Source: Streptomyces lacrimifluminis (lineage in GTDB: Bacteria; Actinomycetota; Actinomycetes; Streptomycetales; Streptomycetaceae). Taken from it: a stretch of DNA of 64,000 bases. Below the pieces are notes generated by a model, which saw only the letters and a list, made by a program, of their open reading frames with translations, was not told where the DNA came from and did not search any database. Made by a program: the position numbers and the translations under genes. Below are positions 51,401-57,841 of this stretch, in pieces (positions within the stretch are counted from its first letter, which is position 1; each line of letters opens with the position of its first letter). The stretch lies in the NCBI RefSeq assembly GCF_014646095.1, contig NZ_BMMU01000010.1, positions 33,760-97,759 of the forward strand, read 5' to 3'.

Positions 51401-52313
51401 CGAGCAGAGCAGCTTCGACAAGATGGTCACCGCGGTCGTCGTCTCTCTGGTAGCCCCGGACGTCGATGCCTGGAAGAGCTGCCTGAGCGGCGCCAGTGCC
51501 AAGAGTTGCGGTACGGCGGCGCTGGACTTGCCGATGTTGAGAGTGTTCAAGGGCGCCAAAGTCCTGAAGGCATGCAACAGCTTTGTGCCCGGCACCGAAG
51601 TGCTGATGGCAGACGGCACCACGAAGCCCATCGAGGACGTCCGGATCGGCGACAAGGTTCTGGCGACGGACCCGAAGACCGGCGAGACCGTGGTCAAGAC
51701 GGTGACTGCCGAGATCACGGGCAAGGGCTGGAAGCGTCTGGTCAAGGTGACGATCGACGTCGATGGCGACAGGGGCACCAGGACTGCTTCGGTCACGGCG
51801 ACCGACGGACACCCCTTCTGGGTTGCGGAGCTGGGTGAGTGGATCGATGCCGCGGAACTGCGGGTGGGGGAGCGGCTGCGCACCAGTGCCGGGGTGTACG
51901 TGCGGATCGTCGCTGCCAAGCAGTGGAATGTGCTGTCGGCAACCGTTCACAACCTTACCGTCAGTGACCTGCACACGTACTATGTGCTGGCGGGACATAC
52001 CGCAATCCTCGTACATAACGCGGATGGTTGCCGTGTAGTAGGGGGCGCTCCTGGCAGTCGGCCGTCGAAACCCTTTACGCCGGCAGGTAAAGGAAAAGTC
52101 GTTGACGCTAACAATGAGAAGTATGGTGTGCCTACATGTGAGATATGTGGCAAGGAAGTCACTCAGCCGGCGAAGTCCCAACGAGGGGTGACACCTCCCG
52201 AGAATGAATGGCAGATAGACCACATCGAGCCTAAGTCGCGCGGAGGATCGGGAGATCCCTCCAACGGGCAGGTATTGTGCCGAGTATGCAACAGAACCAA
52301 GTCGGACAATTGA
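45444..52313 (+). CDS. RHS-repeat polymorphic toxin with Hint and C-terminal HNH nuclease
   Basis: 2289 aa secreted toxin. A signal peptide (about 1-40) precedes an SpvB/TcdB-like N-terminal region (WQYDMGVPDVPGGLTPSVGL, about 255-360). Next is a long RHS/YD-repeat barrel (many xYDxxGx units, about 900-1800) and the RHS core motif (GAREYDPATGRFLSVDP, about 1818-1870). Next is a Hint autoprocessing domain (about 2044-2192) from CNSFVPGTEVLMADGTTKPI to TAILVHN, with its TDGHPF block. The last 95 residues are an HNH nuclease: CEICG at 2232, WQIDHIEPKSRGGSGDPSNG with His2260, then LCRVCNRTKSDN. The tip is less GC-rich than the body, typical of exchanged toxin ends. A DUF4262 gene follows 12 bp later. 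Confidence 0.93.
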   Translation: MNGRTRKRVRMLRRRVALASAAVMIGTLLQAVTQTEGVAADRGTGRPDLPTSEKPVSVTPVAIPRRPAAKGPRIPQEAPRATWPRAASATVELNGRSSSVVRAKGMPLSLGRVKTKAKPVDGTSVETRFYDRRTSQRAGSDGPLFTLKPSKPLKTRAAVSTRLDYSSFAGAFGGGYAARLRLVELPACALTTPTEAKCRTAKPVKTANDTERQTLTADSVPLRASGATVLAAVADDASMGGDYKATPLSPSAAWSTSLNTGDFSWQYDMGVPDVPGGLTPSVGLSYSSGSIDGRTGNSNNQASWAGDGFDIWPGSIERRYKSCADDGVENADGGRPGDLCWAYDNAFISFNGKGGELVPNGTDKFKLKNDDGTKIERKFGSTTDVRANKARNDEYWKVTTPDGTQYHFGYNRLPGWADGKEATDSTWTVPVFGNNTAEPCHASTFAASWCEQGWRWNLDYVVDPHGNAIAYYYDKELNSYGRNLKAEDDTRYTRGGFLDRIEYGLKSSTMYSAQALAKVDFTSGERCLPNAQTTCASIGSDAFYWYDTPWDLNCDEGATCDKGRLSPVFFTRKLLASVKTQVLKSGSYADVDSWKLAHRWGMADIDYQLELDSIQRTGHTATPAVTLPKTTFSYVQLDNRLDRTGDGFAPFTKDRLATVSDEAGGQIDVGYSAPACDFDALPTPQTNTTRCFPQYLGGTPTDDPDLHWFNKYVTSTVTLTDRTGGSPDRITSYDYLGGAAWHYDDDDGLTKEKSKTWSQWRGYGRVRVMTGGEGGPSAMRTQADSYFLRGMDGDRLAPSGGAKEVSVGLGTGEGAALTDHDSAAGFLYKTVSYSGPGGNVLAKTVSRPWHHQTASKVRDWGTVTANLTGTDQTRTWTSLDNGVGDRWRTTTSDYSFETTAGRITQTNDLGDDSTSADDKCTRTTYPAAGAILSLPSRAESVAKACGATTDRAKDVISDVRTAYDGLAYDAAPTKGDPRATAMLKSHDGTTATYTETSATYDAYGRKLTSNDLNGTVTVKAGVLARADRTDGRTTTTAYTPTTGFPTSAKVTTPPVKTGDSATAQTFTTTNDPLRGVPLTQTDTNDKVTNFAYDALGRTAKVWLADRGTGDVPTYEYTYTLADRQPIAVGTKTLGNNGAQVTSYVLYDGFLRPRQTQDPGPDGGVLLSDTFYDERGLTAKEFLPYYAAKKPSTTLLKPQDALGVELQNRYAYDGLGRPTEHRQILGNGDGGTVLNTTRTIYGGDRTTVIPPVGGTATTTLTDARGQTTELRQHHQRTADSAYDTTRYGFSQSGDVSKVTDPAGNEWTYEYDLLGQLKRAKDPDKGELNYFYDDRGLLTSTADARSTLAYIYDGLGRKTELRSGSATGPLRAKWTYDTISGAKGHIAESTRYADDGQAYTSKVVAYDRLYRPLRTSVTIPDTEANKGLAGTYLSTATYKESGQIGSVGLPKAGALAASSVAYAYEDETLRPIIVDGREGIKSSVKYSLTGDPLQYELSNAGGKFAWITNEYEPGTRRLALSRVNRQDIAGVDQASSFRYDEIGNVLSVSDTSRSGTDTQCFDYDHLRRLTEAWTQSTGTCASAPGASVLGGPAPYWQSYTYDKIGNRRTEVEHDVTGDAAKDVSSTYDYPVPGANVVRPHALKTVTRTGPGVVAGDSFTYDATGNTDKRTLGSGTTQDLDYDAEGRLAKVTEPVEGGSPKITEYVYDADGNRLIARTPTETTAYLGATEISVAKGTTTPKVTRYIALGGGHQAIQGNDGKVSFTTADHHGTALLAIDATTQQLSQRRAKPFGGTRGPEPASWPGTKGFVGGTKDASTGLTHLGAREYDPATGRFLSVDPLMDLTDPQQINGYNYGNNNPLTFMDPMGTEPHTGDPCLYDLADCSQEIQDSVGYDPKTGTADPAKAKSSENVTASSGDSPARTVNIRQEDGYVLIENQQVPTARELEARFPQYAEEKRVKVWAQGMCRTADDQKSAFCGAAEALGLVTHEQSSFDKMVTAVVVSLVAPDVDAWKSCLSGASAKSCGTAALDLPMLRVFKGAKVLKACNSFVPGTEVLMADGTTKPIEDVRIGDKVLATDPKTGETVVKTVTAEITGKGWKRLVKVTIDVDGDRGTRTASVTATDGHPFWVAELGEWIDAAELRVGERLRTSAGVYVRIVAAKQWNVLSATVHNLTVSDLHTYYVLAGHTAILVHNADGCRVVGGAPGSRPSKPFTPAGKGKVVDANNEKYGVPTCEICGKEVTQPAKSQRGVTPPENEWQIDHIEPKSRGGSGDPSNGQVLCRVCNRTKSDN

Positions 52314-52325
52314 CGGGAAGATTGA

Positions 52326-52793
52326 ATGGGCAAGCATTCCGATATGGGTGAAAACCCTATCCAGTCAAAGATTCGCGAGGATATTGCGGCGCAGGGTTGG
52401 AGCTGGATTTGGGTGTTCGATCCGGACGGGGGGTCACCACCTTTCGCGTACACTATCGGGTTCAAGGCTACTTTTGGTCATCCAGAGACGGTCGTTACGG
52501 GACTCCCCGAGGGGACTTCTGAAGGGGTGCTGGGCTCCGTCCATGCTGAACTTGAAAGCGGGGCGACGTTTAGTGATGGTGACGTCTCGGATGACGTTCT
52601 TGAGGCGTTCGCTGTGCGTTTTATGGCAGTGTCAGTAGATTCGTTGTCCGATATTCTCACGCAGGCCGTTGAATTCTACGGCGGTCGGAATTTCGAGGCA
52701 CTTCAGCTATGTTGGCCGGATAAGGATGGGAATTTTCCGGGCGATGAAGATGCGCCCGCATGGCTGAACGACCGGCAGCGACTGAGGCCGTAA
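52326..52793 (+). CDS. DUF4262 protein, candidate immunity to the HNH toxin
   Basis: 155 aa, 12 bp after the toxin gene. It has DUF4262 features: GWSWIWVFDPDGGSPPFAYT and IGFKATFGHPETVVTGLPEG, and a WPDKDGNFPGDEDAPAWL end. The family is often found right behind nuclease polymorphic toxins and is proposed to act as immunity protein, which position and small acidic character support. Its composition is markedly less GC-rich than core genes. Direct toxin neutralisation is inferred, not shown. Confidence 0.8.
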   Translation: MGKHSDMGENPIQSKIREDIAAQGWSWIWVFDPDGGSPPFAYTIGFKATFGHPETVVTGLPEGTSEGVLGSVHAELESGATFSDGDVSDDVLEAFAVRFMAVSVDSLSDILTQAVEFYGGRNFEALQLCWPDKDGNFPGDEDAPAWLNDRQRLRP

Positions 52794-52945
52794 CGGATTC
52801 TGTTACTGCTTGTTCGCGAGTGCGGTGGGGTCGGATAGTCCGACGACGAGGCGGTTCCGTGAATCCACCTGGTTCTAGATGCGTCAAGCGCAAATCCCCG
52901 TCAGGTGAATCCTGGCGGGGATTCACAAGAAAAGCGCAAAAAGGA

Positions 52946-53342
52946 ATGGTAGCTAATGGTCCCGTTGTTGCATTCCTGGCAAAAATCGAGCACGGATGCC
53001 TGATCTTGCGAGATGCAGGAAGTGAAGATGACCTGACTGGCTGGGATCCGGAGTCGAGTAGCTGGTTTCGAGACGGCAGTTCTCTCATCTTCGGCGTCCA
53101 AGCCAGTGTTGACGGTCCCGTCGAATGCGAAGTGTGGAAGTCGACTCCTCCAGATGCTGCCTGCGAGCCTCTTCGAGGTGTCACTCCCATGCCCGTCTGG
53201 TTGGCTCGTATTGCATGACCCGAACAAGTATGCCCGAATGCAATTTGTGGGGATGTGTGAATCTGTGCTCTGCTCGGTATTGGTGGATGATCCGCAATTT
53301 CCGTCAAGGGTGCAGATTCTGTTGAGCGAAGGGGATCGATAG
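52946..53342 (+). pseudogene. Frameshifted small gene, possible orphan immunity protein
   Basis: From ATG 52946 one frame reads MVANGPVVAFLAKIEHGCLI, then DDLTGWDPESSSWF and VDGPVECEVWKSTPPDA. Near 53165-53180 coding character moves to another frame: LFEVSLPCPSGWLVLHDPNK, YARMQFVGMCESVLCSVLVD, ending EGD-R at 53342. The first frame instead ends soon at 53218. Joined, they give about 130 residues with the look of a small immunity protein (LPCPSGWLVLHDP). I infer a once intact gene broken by one frameshift. The AT-leaning composition matches the toxin cassette. Confidence 0.6.
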
Positions 53343-53345
53343 GGC

Positions 53346-54155
53346 ATGTCATTCGGGGTGCAAAATATCTCGGTTAACGGAGTGGGATTTAAGAATCGTC
53401 GCCGGTTGTCCTTCTTTGGATCGCTGCTTTCCGTCAGTGTGCTGTCGGTGACCGGGTGTTCGTTTCCCGGAGGGAGCGAGGCCCGCTCGGTGCGCCCGGC
53501 TTCGTCGAGTCCCGCCGCCTCTCCTGAGTGGCGTGCCCTAACTCAGGCCGAGTTGGAGAATGCCAGGCTGAATGAAGGTGAGATAGCGGGCTACAGGATC
53601 ACGCACGGGGGTGAGACGTTGGCGGATCTGGAGAAACTGCCGATTGATGCCTCCCCGGCCGAATGCGTGCCCCTGGCGGAGATGATTTTCCGAGCGCGAG
53701 GTGAGAGAGCGACCGGATATTCACCGTCCAACGTGACAGAGAAAAGAGATTTCGCGGATACTATGTCAGTGATTTTGAGTAGTTATCCTCCTGGTGAGGC
53801 GGAGCGGGCGTTCTCCGGAATGGATAAATCTCTCTCTGAATGTCGGTCCATGGGCTTCCGTTCGCGGTATGGAGATTCTGCTCGTGTAAAAATTTCGACC
53901 GGCGCAGTGACGGAGGCGGGCGACGAGGCTGTCCATGTGAGAATGTCGCGTTCGGCGGATGAGATTGACAGTTACGATTCGTATGTTCTCGTGCGCACCG
54001 GCCCCGTGATCGCATACTTCCATTCCCACGGCAGTATGGGTAGTTCCCTGTCGGAGCAGCAGAAGAAGCGGTTCATGCCTGTGGTGAAGGAGGATCTCAT
54101 CTCCCGGCAGGTGGCCAAGGTGGAGGTAGCTCTGCGGACGGGATCGGCTGTCTGA
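53346..54155 (+). CDS. Secreted lipoprotein of unknown function
   Basis: 269 aa, 4 bp after the decayed gene. The signal peptide (SFFGSLLSVSVLSVTGCSFP) ends in a lipobox, SVTGC, with Cys at about residue 38. A Ser/Pro-rich linker follows and then a soluble domain (about 60-265) with ITHGGETLADLEKLPIDASP, FADTMSVILSSYPPGEAERA and GDEAVHVRMSRSADEID. The shape recalls sensor-like extracytoplasmic domains of mycobacterial PknH or LppX-type lipoproteins, but I cannot place it. Its position in the toxin cassette raises the possibility of a surface immunity or self-protection role. Confidence 0.75.
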   Translation: MSFGVQNISVNGVGFKNRRRLSFFGSLLSVSVLSVTGCSFPGGSEARSVRPASSSPAASPEWRALTQAELENARLNEGEIAGYRITHGGETLADLEKLPIDASPAECVPLAEMIFRARGERATGYSPSNVTEKRDFADTMSVILSSYPPGEAERAFSGMDKSLSECRSMGFRSRYGDSARVKISTGAVTEAGDEAVHVRMSRSADEIDSYDSYVLVRTGPVIAYFHSHGSMGSSLSEQQKKRFMPVVKEDLISRQVAKVEVALRTGSAV

Positions 54156-54239
54156 CTGCTGAGAGGCTGCCCGTTGGTGCGATTCCGGGTGTTCCTGTGG
54201 CGACGGCCCCAGCCGCAATGGCGAGGGCCGTCGTGTGGC

Positions 54240-54455
54240 TCAGGCGGGGAGATCTCTGCCTTTGACGGAGTCGACGAACGATCTCCAGGTAGTCGTGACG
54301 AAGATGACCGCAGGGCCGTTCGGATTTTTGGAATCGCGGACCGGTATGCCGTCGGGGTGGCTGTCTGATATCTCGATGCAGCCGCCGTCCCCGTTGTCGC
54401 TGTGGCTGGATTTGCGCCAAGTGGATAGGGTCGACGCGTCAGGAATCTTCTTCAA
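54240..54455 (-). CDS. DUF397 protein
   Basis: 71 aa. The only plausible start is a TTG at 54455, inside the end of the XRE gene (17-bp overlap). The DUF397 signature is WRKSSHSDNGDGGCIEISDS then VRDSKNPNGPAVIFVTTTWR. It is the partner of the XRE-DUF5753 regulator upstream. This is the second such pair in the window; the other is at 28.6-29.7 kb and has lost little identity in the same motifs. Confidence 0.86.
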   Translation of the reverse strand: MKKIPDASTLSTWRKSSHSDNGDGGCIEISDSHPDGIPVRDSKNPNGPAVIFVTTTWRSFVDSVKGRDLPA

Positions 54456-55314
54456 GTTCGTACTCTTTCAAATATCTGCGGATCAGGTCGAGTGATTCAT
54501 TGTCCGTGAGAGCCAGGGATCTGGCTATGTCAAACTTTTGCGTCAACTGGAGAACTCTGCTTGAAGATTCTACTAGTTCTCCAGTTGTGAAGCTTTCGAC
54601 TGCTGCGATCGTCTCGCCATCGGGCAATGTTCGCAAGGTAAGGCTGCCGCCGAGTACGGGGTGCGCACCTGTATCGAACGGAAGTACCTGTACGGTCACA
54701 TGCGGGCGAGCGGCGATTTCCAGTACATGTTTGATCTGCTCGATCATGCACCTTCGCTTACCGATTGGGCGCCTGAGCGCGGCTTCGTCCATGATTGCCC
54801 AATAGTAAGGTGGTCGGTCGCGGTCTAGGATTCGCTGTCGTTTCATTCGGAGAGTGACCAGCTCGTCCAATTGCCCTTCGGTTTTGCCCGGTTGCGATCT
54901 CCGGAAGAGTGCCCGTGCATATTCAGGAGTCTGCAGAAGTCCGGGGATGATGCTGCTCGTGATGACCTGGATACGCGTGGCCTCAGCCTCTTTGTAGAAG
55001 GCCACTCGAAAGTAGTCCGGAACGAGAGTGTCATGCGCCAACTCCAGTAGCTCGGCCAGCACTCCATCAGCGTCGAAGAACTCGTCCAGCGTGTTGACCA
55101 ACGCCTCCGAAGGCAGCTGCTCCCCAAGCTCCACGCGCCCCAAGTAGCTGTGCGAGTAGCCGCCCACGCGTTCGGACAGCTGACGTAGCGACAGGCCCTT
55201 GCGTTCGCGGAGCCGTCGTACCCGTCTGCCGACCCTCTCCTCGTGCCAACTCGCTGTCACCCAAGGGCGTTCGGTGACAGTCCAAGCATGTACCCGACCT
55301 GCTCCATCGGTCAT
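54439..55314 (-). CDS. XRE helix-turn-helix regulator with DUF5753
   Basis: About 291 aa from the ATG at 55314; in-frame starts at 55368 (GTG) and 55260 (GTG) are possible and none has a clear ribosome site. The HTH (about 25-80) includes RVGRRVRRLRERKGLSLRQL and SYLGRVELGEQLPS. The DUF5753 part follows (SSIIPGLLQTPEYARALFRR, LDELVTLRMKRQRI, VTVQVLPFDTGAHP). It overlaps its DUF397 partner and is divergent from the small gene at 55392. Confidence 0.88.
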   Translation of the reverse strand: MTDGAGRVHAWTVTERPWVTASWHEERVGRRVRRLRERKGLSLRQLSERVGGYSHSYLGRVELGEQLPSEALVNTLDEFFDADGVLAELLELAHDTLVPDYFRVAFYKEAEATRIQVITSSIIPGLLQTPEYARALFRRSQPGKTEGQLDELVTLRMKRQRILDRDRPPYYWAIMDEAALRRPIGKRRCMIEQIKHVLEIAARPHVTVQVLPFDTGAHPVLGGSLTLRTLPDGETIAAVESFTTGELVESSSRVLQLTQKFDIARSLALTDNESLDLIRRYLKEYELEEDS

Positions 55315-55391
55315 GTTGGTGACGGTCGGAATACAGAGCGTAGCTACCCGTCCGATCGGGATGCGCACACACGAGGCATGAGGTGTACGGA

Positions 55392-55631
55392 GTGACCACG
55401 ACGCAACACGAGGACGAGTTGCCCCCGGCGCGCGGGGCGTTGGTCTACGACCCGGTGGTGTGCAAGGCGGGGGAGTACCAGGACGTGGTGGGGCCGTACG
55501 CGATGCTGCGCCCCGTGGGTGGGGGTCGGGAGTGGCAGGCCGACCCGGCGCTGATTCGCCCGGCCACTCCGGCGGAGTGCCTCAGTGCCGAGGTCAAGGC
55601 GGCCAACGAGCGCGCCGGGCGGGCTCTGTGA
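55392..55631 (+). CDS. Small hypothetical protein, 79 aa
   Basis: Starts at a GTG at 55392 with GAGG about 8 nt upstream; a GTG three codons earlier (55383) is possible. The product (VTTTQHEDELPPARGALVYD, then VCKAGEYQDVVGPYAMLRPV, GGGREWQADPALIRPATPAE) is a conserved small type that I recall next to XRE/DUF397 pairs in Streptomyces. The end overlaps the next gene as GTGA. Function unknown. Confidence 0.7.
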   Translation: MTTTQHEDELPPARGALVYDPVVCKAGEYQDVVGPYAMLRPVGGGREWQADPALIRPATPAECLSAEVKAANERAGRAL

Positions 55632-56113
55632 GCGCGCCAGGCTCCGATACGAGCCGTCCGCCCGTTCCGGTTGCCGACTGCGCGACCTGCGCCGAACTCG
55701 CCGAGTGTCGTGAATTGGCGCGTGCGGTGTTCGACCGCAGCGCGGAGACGGACACCAACGTGTTGATGCGCCAGCATCAGCGGCAGGCCCACGAGAGTCA
55801 GGCTCACCCGGGGCGTACCCGGCGGACGTTCCGGTACGTGCCGTTCACGATCGTGCAGGATGCGACGGCGGAGCCCGAGTATGCGACACGGTGCGTCTCG
55901 GGGGATGAGGCCGAGTGCGGTGCCGAGTCTGGTGTACGGGGCCATCCCGCAGACGTCGAGGAGTGGCAGCGCAGGCACACGCAGGAGACTCGGCACGCGC
56001 GGTACCGGCGTACGTTCGCGGACTACGCGGTCATGGAACCGCTGGGCGGGTTCGAGGCGGGACTTACGGTCGGCCTCGAACCGGCGCGCGTCGCGCGGGT
56101 GCGTACGTCGTGA
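55628..56113 (+). CDS. Fusion of two small Streptomyces hypothetical proteins
   Basis: 161 aa from the GTG at 55628 overlapping the previous stop. Residues 1 to about 58 (ADCATCAELAECRELARAVF, DTNVLMRQHQRQAHE) match a small Cys-containing protein type. Residues about 62-161 (RRTFRYVPFTIVQDATAEPE, CVSGDEAECG, EWQRRHTQETRHARYRRTF) resemble the DUF7848-like proteins, with paired Cys that could hold a metal. In the arrangements I remember, these two are separate adjacent genes; here they form one frame. The upstream open reading stretch from 55460 is not used. Confidence 0.65.
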   Translation: MSAPGSDTSRPPVPVADCATCAELAECRELARAVFDRSAETDTNVLMRQHQRQAHESQAHPGRTRRTFRYVPFTIVQDATAEPEYATRCVSGDEAECGAESGVRGHPADVEEWQRRHTQETRHARYRRTFADYAVMEPLGGFEAGLTVGLEPARVARVRTS

Positions 56114-56322
56114 GGCGCTTACCACTCCGTCTCTCCCTCACCTCCCGCAGTCGCTGAGAAATTTCCCCGCACTCCCTTCAACCTTTCCGCCCCGAACGCG
56201 CTCAAGAACAGGTGAGACCGAGACCTGTGAGACGTGTGAGGGGCGTGATGCGTATGAGGCACGTGTGCCTTTACGGCATGTGAGCTCAACAGCCATACGC
56301 GGGACGGGAAAAGGGAGAGTGG

Positions 56323-56826
56323 ATGTCGGCGACGGTCCGGCAGCGGGACTTCGAGGAGTACGCGCGGGCAGGCCGGCAGCGGCTGTACCGGACGGCGTAT
56401 CTGCTCTGCGGCGACCGCGAACACGCCCGTGACCTGGTCCAGTCCACGCTGGCCCGGCTCTTCCAGCACTGGCACCGGGCGAGCCGGGCCGAGCACCTCG
56501 ACGCCTACGCCCGTACCGTCCTGACCCGGCTGTTCCTGCACGAGCGCCGTCGCCGGCTGCGCGATCTGCTCGCCCACGCCCGCCCCGACCCCGCGCCCGC
56601 CGAACCCAGACCCGAGCTGCGCGTCACACTCATGGCCGCGCTCGCTGAACTCCCGCCCCGGGCAAGGGCGATGGTCGTCCTGCGCTATTGGGAGGACCTG
56701 AGCGTGTCGGAGGTGGCCGCGCAGCTGCGGTGCAGCGAGTCCACCGTCAAGAGCCAGTGCTCCCGCTCCCTGACCAGGCTGCGCGCGGTGCTGGGCGAAG
56801 CCCATGTGTACACCGCCGAGTACTGA
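56323..56826 (+). CDS. SigE-family ECF RNA polymerase sigma factor
   Basis: 167 aa. Region 2 (about 8-75: YARAGRQRLYRTAYLLCGDR, ARDLVQSTLARLFQHWHR) and region 4 (about 100-155: LAELPPRARAMVVLRYWEDL, SVSEVAAQLRCSESTVKSQC) are clear. The SigE-family layout in Streptomyces often includes a downstream membrane anti-sigma factor, as here. The ATG has AAGGGAGAG close upstream. Its regulon likely includes its own operon. Confidence 0.92.
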   Translation: MSATVRQRDFEEYARAGRQRLYRTAYLLCGDREHARDLVQSTLARLFQHWHRASRAEHLDAYARTVLTRLFLHERRRRLRDLLAHARPDPAPAEPRPELRVTLMAALAELPPRARAMVVLRYWEDLSVSEVAAQLRCSESTVKSQCSRSLTRLRAVLGEAHVYTAEY

Positions 56827-56860
56827 CCCCCGTACGCCTCCAGCGCTGAGAGGAACATCC

Positions 56861-57841
56861 GTGTACGACACGCCACCCGGCCGCCCGGACCAGCCCGCGC
56901 CGGACGCCGGGTCCGACGACGAACTCGTCGGGGAGCTGCGGGAACTGATGGGGCGCGCCGCCGCCGGTCTCGCGCCGCTGCCCGATCTGACGGAGGAGGC
57001 GGTACGCCTCGGCAGGCGCCGCCGGGTCCGGGCGCGGGCCGCTGTGGCAGGCGCGGTGACCGGGGTCTTCGTGATCGGGGGCATCGGCTCGGCCCTGCTC
57101 AGCGGTGCGCTGAGCGTAGGCGGAGGCCTGAGCGATCCCGCGTCCCCGTCCGCCGGCCCGGCGGTCGCACCGCCTGCCGCCACTTCCGCGACGCCGCCGG
57201 CATCGCCCTCCCCGGTGCCCGGGGCGACGTCGGACGCCGTCCGCCGGGCGCGGACGGCCAAGGTGCTGACCCAGACGCTGGGCGACCTGATCGGGACCGT
57301 CTCCCCGGCCGGCGCGGATCTCTTCGCCGGCCGGATCGACGGGCACACCTTCCCCGTGACGTTCCAGGTCAGGCGCGGGGCGGACGCCCTCGTCGAGTGC
57401 CCGGACCCGCCGGAGACGGCCGTGGTCTGCCGTACGGCGTGGCTGCCCGGCGGGATCGAGGCGTGGGTCGTCGTGGCGGGCGGCGATCTGTGGGGCGGTC
57501 GGTCCGTCAGCGTCAGCTACTTCTACGCGGACAGCACCGTGGTGCTGACCGTCGGCCCGGACACCGACGCCAAGGTCTCCCCACCCGTCAGCGCCGACCA
57601 ACTGCTGGCAGCGGCGGGCACTTCGGCCCTGCTGTCCCAGGCGAAGTACGAGATCCAGGCGGCGGAGTACGAAGCGGAGGACGCGGCAGGAGACGGGACG
57701 GACTCCAGGGGCGAGGCCTCCCTCACCCCGCCCGCCGCGCCCGACCCCGCCCCGACCGGGCTCTCCAGCGCCGAGCCCTCCTCGGCGACCGATTCGAGCA
57801 GTACCGACAGTACGAGCGAGACAGGTGGTTTCCCCCGATGA
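56861..57841 (+). CDS. Single-pass membrane protein, probable anti-sigma factor
   Basis: 326 aa from the GTG at 56861, with GAGAGGAA 6 nt upstream, 34 bp after the sigma gene. The cytoplasmic N-terminus (about 1-50) is followed by one helix (about 51-75, AAVAGAVTGVFVIGGIGSALL), a Pro/Ala/Ser-rich linker and an extracytoplasmic domain (about 120-270, DLFAGRIDGHTFPVTFQVRR). Its place behind an ECF sigma gene and its topology suggest an anti-sigma factor or sensor, though there is no zinc HxxxCxxC motif. It is coupled to the DUF3152 gene by ATGA. Confidence 0.75.
   Translation: MYDTPPGRPDQPAPDAGSDDELVGELRELMGRAAAGLAPLPDLTEEAVRLGRRRRVRARAAVAGAVTGVFVIGGIGSALLSGALSVGGGLSDPASPSAGPAVAPPAATSATPPASPSPVPGATSDAVRRARTAKVLTQTLGDLIGTVSPAGADLFAGRIDGHTFPVTFQVRRGADALVECPDPPETAVVCRTAWLPGGIEAWVVVAGGDLWGGRSVSVSYFYADSTVVLTVGPDTDAKVSPPVSADQLLAAAGTSALLSQAKYEIQAAEYEAEDAAGDGTDSRGEASLTPPAAPDPAPTGLSSAEPSSATDSSSTDSTSETGGFPR

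Noticed and set aside
50529..52337. Minus-strand frame of 602 codons across the RHS core and Hint region
   Set aside because: Antisense to conserved RHS and Hint motifs; Arg/Gly/Val-rich artefact.
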